64,000 bases of DNA from Puia sp. Lineage in GTDB: Bacteria; Bacteroidota; Bacteroidia; Chitinophagales; Chitinophagaceae. The stretch spans positions 186,001 through 250,000 of the forward strand of contig JARLGZ010000054.1 of NCBI GenBank assembly GCA_031292515.1. Direction: 5' to 3'. Position numbers and translations under genes: made by a program. Shown in pieces: positions 59,418 through 64,000 of this stretch; positions within the stretch are counted from its first letter, which is position 1; every line of letters starts with the position of its first letter. The notes under the pieces are model-generated. The model was not told where the DNA came from. It saw only the letters and a list, made by a program, of their open reading frames with translations, and did not search any database.

Positions 59418-61943
59418 TTATTTTATCACAAACACATATTCCTTCCCCGCCTTCGTCGGCAGATCATATTCATACACCTTCCTCGGCGCGATCCCTTTCA
59501 GCGAAGCCTTCGGAGAAATCACAGGCTTCTTCACCACGGGCGTCTCGTAGAAAGGATTGGGATTTTCTCCCGACGCCGTCGCGGCAGCCGGCAGATGCAG
59601 CGCGTCATACGACCGGAGACGACAGTTGCCGCCCAGCTTGGAGTGAACGACGAGCCGCGTCAGTTTTCCGTCCTTCCACGACAGGTCTATTTCAAAACCA
59701 CCCCTTGCCTTCAGCCCCCTGAGTTCGCCGCTGGCCCATTTGTCGGGCAGGGCAGGCAACAGGTGGATGGCGCCGTCATGCGACTGTAATAGCATTTCCG
59801 CGATTCCCGCGGTGCACCCAAAATTCCCGTCGATCTGGAATGGCGGATGGGCGTCGAAGAGATTCGGGTAGGTGCCGCCGCCTTCCTTATTGCTTTCTAT
59901 CGGGGTGAGTTGGTCGGTGATCAGTTTATACGCATGATTGCCGTCCAGGAACCGTGCCCAGCAGTTGACTTTCCAGCCCATCGACCAGCCGGTAGAGACG
60001 TCTCCCCGGTAGATCAGCGAGGTCCTGGCGGCTTCGAACAATTCCGGGTTCCGGTAAGGAGAGATCTCATTGCCGGGATATAAGCCCCAGAGATGGGAGA
60101 TATGCCGGTGTTTGTCTTCGGGACTGTCCCAGTCCTGCATCCACTCCTGCAGCTGGCTGTACTGGCCGATCTGCATGGGTGCAAAACCGGCCAGCCGGTC
60201 TTGCAGTTGCGCTACCAGTTCTTTGTCTTTACCCGGGATGTCTTTGCCCAGGATCTGTGCGGCCCGTATCGTCCGGCTGAAAAGGGCGGTCACGATCTGG
60301 ATATCCATCGTGGTCCCTTCGGAGGCCACGAAACCATGATGGCCGTTCTCCGGCGAAGCGGAAGGGGATACGACCCACCATCCGGTGGCGGGGTCTTTGA
60401 ACAGCACGTCGAGGAAGAATTCGCAGGAGCCTTTCAGCGCGGGGTAGATATCCGCCAGGAATTGCCTGTCGCCGTTGAAGAGATATTTCTCCCACATATG
60501 CTGGCATAGCCATGCGCCGCCGGTAGGCCATACGCCCCAGGGACCGTCGATGGCCCCGGTCATACGCCAGAGATCGGTATTGTGATGCGTCACCCAACCC
60601 CGGGCGCCATACATGATCTTTGCCGAAGCCTGGCCGGCCACGGAGAGCTCTTTTACCATCTGCACCAGCGGCTCATGCATCTCCGTGAGATTGGTCACTT
60701 CCGCGGGCCAGTAGTTCATCTCGGTATTGATATTGTCGGTGTATTTGCTGCCCCAGGGAGGATCGGTGAAGCGGTTCCAGATCCCCTGCAGGTTGGCGGG
60801 TTGCGTGCCCGGTTGGGATGAGGAGATCAGCAGGTAGCGGCCGAACTGGAAATACAGGCTGACCAGTTGGGGGTCGTTGCCGGCGGCAAACTGTTTTACC
60901 CGCTCATCGGTAGGCAGTTTGACGGCGTCCGTCTTGCCAAGATTCAAAGCCACCCGGTCGAAATAGTTCCGGAAGAATGTGATATGGTCGTTCAGCAAAC
61001 GCGGATAGGGCTTTCTTTCAGCCCAGGCGAGCTGGTCGGCGGCGAGCTTCACCGGATCCGCGCTGAGGTCTTTGTAATTTTTGAAGTTGGTCGCCATCGT
61101 CAGGTAGAGGATGACGCTGCTGGCGTTCCTGACCGTGATGGACGTGTCACCCGCTTTCAGCGAGCCACCCTGGTTCTTGATATCCAGGTCCGCCTGCACC
61201 TTGACCATGCCCGGGATGTCCTGGTGGTCGGGTCCGATAGCCGAGAGGAATAGCCTGTGCGCCCCATTGGTACTGGTGGAACCTTTTTGCGGGGTGCTGA
61301 AAGAGGCGGTAAAGCTGATCTTCCCGGGCCGGCTGGCGCTGAGCCGGATGACGATGGCATGATCGGGGAAGGAGGCGAAGACTTCGCGGGTGTAGACCGT
61401 CCCGTTGGCGGTATAGGTGATCCTGGCCACGGCTTTTTGAATATCCAGCTCCCTGCGCAGATTCGAGAATTGATCGTGCCCGTCGAAACGAAGATGGAGG
61501 TCTCCCACAGTCTGGTAGGGCATACCCTGTACTTTTTCGGCGACGAAATCACGGCTGGACATCTCCTCTGCTTCCTGGTACCTGTTTTCGGCGATCAATT
61601 GCTGGATCTTGTGAAGCGAGTCGCGGCCTCCATGCGGATTGGCATTGTTGTAAGGACTGCCGGCCCAGAACTCGTCCTCGTTTAGTTGCAGGTGTTCCTC
61701 CCCGGGATTCCCGAAGACCATGGCCCCAAGCCGTCCATTGCCGATAGGCAAGGCTTCTTCCCAGATACCGGCAGGATGGTCATACCAAAGTTTCATGGGA
61801 TTGGGCTCCGGCGCAGAAGGAGCCGCCGGCTGTTGGGCATGTTTTGGATGCCGGCCATGCCGGGTGTGCTGCGCATAAGCTGCGTTCGTCAGGCCTTCCA
61901 GCAGGAAGAAAGACAGGGCTAAAAGAGTAAGTCTGCTTTTCAT
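59418..61943 (-). CDS. GH95 family alpha-L-fucosidase
   Basis: Exported inverting fucosidase, usually acting on alpha-1,2-linked fucose (some members take galactose). The ATG at 61943 ([24 protein letters not shown]) starts the signal peptide and lies 59 bp after the GH92 stop; upstream codons to 62090 would overlap GH92. The mature protein has a His-rich start ([13 protein letters not shown]), then the N-terminal domain ([24 protein letters not shown]), and the barrel motifs [13 protein letters not shown] (Asn pair), [13 protein letters not shown] (Glu, proposed acid) and [18 protein letters not shown] (Asp). Length of about 841 aa is typical. It is cotranscribed with GH92 by position. Confidence 0.93.
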   Translation of the reverse strand: MKSRLTLLALSFFLLEGLTNAAYAQHTRHGRHPKHAQQPAAPSAPEPNPMKLWYDHPAGIWEEALPIGNGRLGAMVFGNPGEEHLQLNEDEFWAGSPYNNANPHGGRDSLHKIQQLIAENRYQEAEEMSSRDFVAEKVQGMPYQTVGDLHLRFDGHDQFSNLRRELDIQKAVARITYTANGTVYTREVFASFPDHAIVIRLSASRPGKISFTASFSTPQKGSTSTNGAHRLFLSAIGPDHQDIPGMVKVQADLDIKNQGGSLKAGDTSITVRNASSVILYLTMATNFKNYKDLSADPVKLAADQLAWAERKPYPRLLNDHITFFRNYFDRVALNLGKTDAVKLPTDERVKQFAAGNDPQLVSLYFQFGRYLLISSSQPGTQPANLQGIWNRFTDPPWGSKYTDNINTEMNYWPAEVTNLTEMHEPLVQMVKELSVAGQASAKIMYGARGWVTHHNTDLWRMTGAIDGPWGVWPTGGAWLCQHMWEKYLFNGDRQFLADIYPALKGSCEFFLDVLFKDPATGWWVVSPSASPENGHHGFVASEGTTMDIQIVTALFSRTIRAAQILGKDIPGKDKELVAQLQDRLAGFAPMQIGQYSQLQEWMQDWDSPEDKHRHISHLWGLYPGNEISPYRNPELFEAARTSLIYRGDVSTGWSMGWKVNCWARFLDGNHAYKLITDQLTPIESNKEGGGTYPNLFDAHPPFQIDGNFGCTAGIAEMLLQSHDGAIHLLPALPDKWASGELRGLKARGGFEIDLSWKDGKLTRLVVHSKLGGNCRLRSYDALHLPAAATASGENPNPFYETPVVKKPVISPKASLKGIAPRKVYEYDLPTKAGKEYVFVIK

Positions 61944-62002
61944 TGTTAAAGCCAGTGGCCTTACGGCCGGTTTAGAGATTATAAAATATGTCCTTATTGT
62001 CC

Positions 62003-64000
62003 TTATTGTCCCCAGTTCCGGTTCGGAGCAGGACCCATCTGCAATTCCAATACGCCGCCGCCCGCGATGTCCGCATAGCCGATATAGCAATACGGGTAAG
62101 GATGACCGTTCAGGGTAGCGCTTTGTATATAGATATTTGCCGGCGAATTGTTGTGCGCCAGTATGGTAAAACGTTCTCCTGTCGCGTAAGCGGGATCCAG
62201 CCGGATCGAGACCTTGTCGAATACCGGGCTGGTGATCTCATACCGCTTGTCCCCAGGGCAGACGGGGTGCAGCCCCGCGGCGGCAAGGACATACCAGGCC
62301 GACATCTGCCCGACGTCTTCATTGCCCACCAGTCCTTCCACGGAGTTGTGATAAGCCCTCCGGCAGATGGCCCGGGTCCATTTCTGCGTAAGCCACGGAG
62401 CGCCGATCCGGTTGAACAGGAAGGGGACATGGTGTACCGGCTCATTGGCCTGGTTGTAGTAGTCGTTCCATAGCATGTCCTCCGGGACTTTTTCAAAGAA
62501 GTCCTGCAGATCGGCGATCACCTTGTCACGCCCGCCCATGAGCGCCACCATGCCGGGCACGTCCTGGGGGACAAACCATCCCTGCTGGTAGGGATTGCTC
62601 TCAACCGTTCCATACCCCTCTTTCATCCGGCCCTCTGAAGGCCAGGGCTCCCAGGAGCCGTCTTCGTTTCTTGGCCGAAACCAATGCACCGAATCGTCAA
62701 AGACATGGCGGTAGCTTTGTGCTCTTTTTGCAAAGAGGGCCGAATCCGGCGTTTTGCCCAACGCCCCGGCCATACGCGACAGGCACCATTCGGAATAGGC
62801 GTATTCCAATGTCTTGGACAAGCCGTCTTCTCCCCCGGTATATCCTTTTTCTCCGTTACCAAAACGTTCGCAGCTGTTGCGGGCATACAGATAGGCCTTC
62901 GCGACATCATAGTTGCGGATCCCCTTGGCATAGGCATCCGCCAGGACGGCCACCGCCGGATTACCGATCATACACCCGCTGTAAGCGTTCAGGAATTCCC
63001 AGCGTTCGAGATAATGCGTTCCGTTCTCGTCGGCGAGTTCTACGAGCGAGTTGATCACATCGTTGACGACGGCGGGATTGATAATCGTTTGCAGCGGGAA
63101 TTGGCTTCGGAAGACATCCCAGCCGCTGAAGATCGTGCGTTTGGTGAAAGCGGAGGAGGAGTGGATCTGCCCGTCTCCGCCCGGGTATTTGCCGTCTACG
63201 TCTGCCATGGCCCGGGGGTCGAGCAGCGTATGATAGAGCGCGGTATAAAAGACCGTTCTTTCTTCGGGTGTGCCACCCTCTATATGAATCCTTCCGAGAG
63301 CATGATCCCATAAGGCCACCGCCTGCCGGTGGATCCTGTCGAAGTCCCAGTCGGTGATTTCCGTTTCCAGGTTATGCCTGGCGCCCTCCATGCTCACGAA
63401 GGAGATGCCGGTCTTCAGGAGGACTTTTTCACCTTCGCGGGTGGCAAAATTGGTGAAGAAACCGAGATGTTTGCCTTGTTTCTCGCCGGCGCCTTTCAGG
63501 ATGGCGGCTTCAGCCACCCTTTGCTGGTAGCGGTCCGATTCGATATCTTCTCTTTTCCGGCTCCAGTCGTCGGGAATATCCGCGCTCCACACGCCGAAAT
63601 CTTTGAAGGGCTTGCTGAAACGCGCGCAGAAGTATACGGTATAGTCGGCCTTGCCGTCTCCGTCGCCCCATCCTCCGCCGGCCGGCGTACATTTCATCCA
63701 ACCTTCGATCGTATGGTCATCGGCCATCCTGACGTATTGCAGGACGGAGGTGCCGCCTACACGCCGGGCCAGGTCGATCTGGATCCGCGAACCGGCGTTC
63801 CGGGGAAAGGTGAAACGCATAATGCCGCTATGCGGCGCCGCCGTCATCTCCGCGAGGATATTATGGTCGGTGAGCCTTACGGAGTAATAGCCTGCCGTAG
63901 CCGTTTCGCTGGGTTTCGAATAAGCGGAGCGGTACCCTTCCCGGGTATGATCCATCTTTCCGGGGGCCGTCTTCAGTTCTCCGGCGGTGGGCATGACCAG
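62003..64000 (-). CDS. GH92 family alpha-mannosidase (5' end outside window)
   Basis: Calcium-dependent exported exo-alpha-mannosidase, usually acting on alpha-1,2/1,3/1,6-linked mannose of N-glycans or mannans. About 665 C-terminal residues are visible and the frame is open to the right edge, beginning in the family's usual [12 protein letters not shown] region. Motifs: [70 protein letters not shown] (catalytic Glu in NEP) and IQSATLNG near the end. The signal peptide and N-terminal beta-sandwich start lie off the edge. It is upstream of GH95 on the same strand with a 59-bp gap, which suggests joint expression for trimming of fucosylated N-glycan-like substrates. Confidence 0.95.
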   Translation of the reverse strand: MVMPTAGELKTAPGKMDHTREGYRSAYSKPSETATAGYYSVRLTDHNILAEMTAAPHSGIMRFTFPRNAGSRIQIDLARRVGGTSVLQYVRMADDHTIEGWMKCTPAGGGWGDGDGKADYTVYFCARFSKPFKDFGVWSADIPDDWSRKREDIESDRYQQRVAEAAILKGAGEKQGKHLGFFTNFATREGEKVLLKTGISFVSMEGARHNLETEITDWDFDRIHRQAVALWDHALGRIHIEGGTPEERTVFYTALYHTLLDPRAMADVDGKYPGGDGQIHSSSAFTKRTIFSGWDVFRSQFPLQTIINPAVVNDVINSLVELADENGTHYLERWEFLNAYSGCMIGNPAVAVLADAYAKGIRNYDVAKAYLYARNSCERFGNGEKGYTGGEDGLSKTLEYAYSEWCLSRMAGALGKTPDSALFAKRAQSYRHVFDDSVHWFRPRNEDGSWEPWPSEGRMKEGYGTVESNPYQQGWFVPQDVPGMVALMGGRDKVIADLQDFFEKVPEDMLWNDYYNQANEPVHHVPFLFNRIGAPWLTQKWTRAICRRAYHNSVEGLVGNEDVGQMSAWYVLAAAGLHPVCPGDKRYEITSPVFDKVSIRLDPAYATGERFTILAHNNSPANIYIQSATLNGHPYPYCYIGYADIAGGGVLELQMGPAPNRNWGQ

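Overview
The window looks like chromosomal DNA of a Bacteroidota member, most probably of the Chitinophagaceae type (inference from gene content). It holds SusD-like and TonB-dependent outer-membrane proteins with carboxypeptidase-regulatory-like N-terminal domains, many exported glycoside hydrolases and lipoproteins, a DUF2795 protein, PepSY membrane proteins, TAnnTTTG-type -7 promoter boxes and A-rich leaders instead of clear Shine-Dalgarno sites. No tRNA, rRNA, CRISPR array, transposase or phage gene was seen.

Region 1 (1-24 kb) mixes metal uptake with glycan enzymes. A GH3 enzyme is cut by the left edge, followed by an LpxR-type lipid A deacylase. A DtxR/MntR-type repressor lies divergent from a TonB receptor with a DtxR-like operator between them. 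A PepSY / small membrane protein / siderophore-receptor group follows, then a GH2 beta-galactosidase and an unusual glycoside hydrolase. A second metal-type operon contains two paralogous small Cys-rich proteins, a TonB receptor and a PepSY protein with a Met/His-rich loop. An aquaporin and an M1 peptidase sit next to it.

Region 2 (26-39 kb) is a carbohydrate locus: CE15-like esterase, GH29 fucosidase, sulfatase, a truncated SusD, a lipoprotein formylglycine-generating enzyme (FGE), GH20 hexosaminidase and GH36 alpha-galactosidase. GH95 fucosidase and GH92 mannosidase at the right edge (59-64 kb), with GH3 and GH2 on the left, fit breakdown of fucosylated, sulfated, galactose/GlcNAc/mannose-containing glycans. 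No SusC partner is present and the SusD is broken, so the import half of the locus seems lost or lies elsewhere.

Region 3 (39-56 kb) is the most interesting. An AraC regulator, a GNAT protein and a single-module NRPS (half-condensation, adenylation with a Cys-like specificity code, carrier and thioesterase domains) are followed by an Sfp-type phosphopantetheinyl transferase and an acyltransferase-3 membrane protein. Next to them is a complete ebo cluster in the order eboA-B-C-D-E-F, headed by a TMEM220-family membrane protein that overlaps eboA by 4 nt. The ebo genes are known from cyanobacterial scytonemin synthesis, where they are linked to movement of a precursor to the periplasm. Here they may serve a product of the neighbouring NRPS. 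A PVC-type cytochrome/dehydrogenase lipoprotein and an FtsX-type permease follow.

A recurring oddity is a set of short tandem-repeat arrays (units of about 6-20 bp) at gene edges and inside coding regions, producing low-complexity protein inserts. The most regular is a 12-unit array between eboE and eboF.
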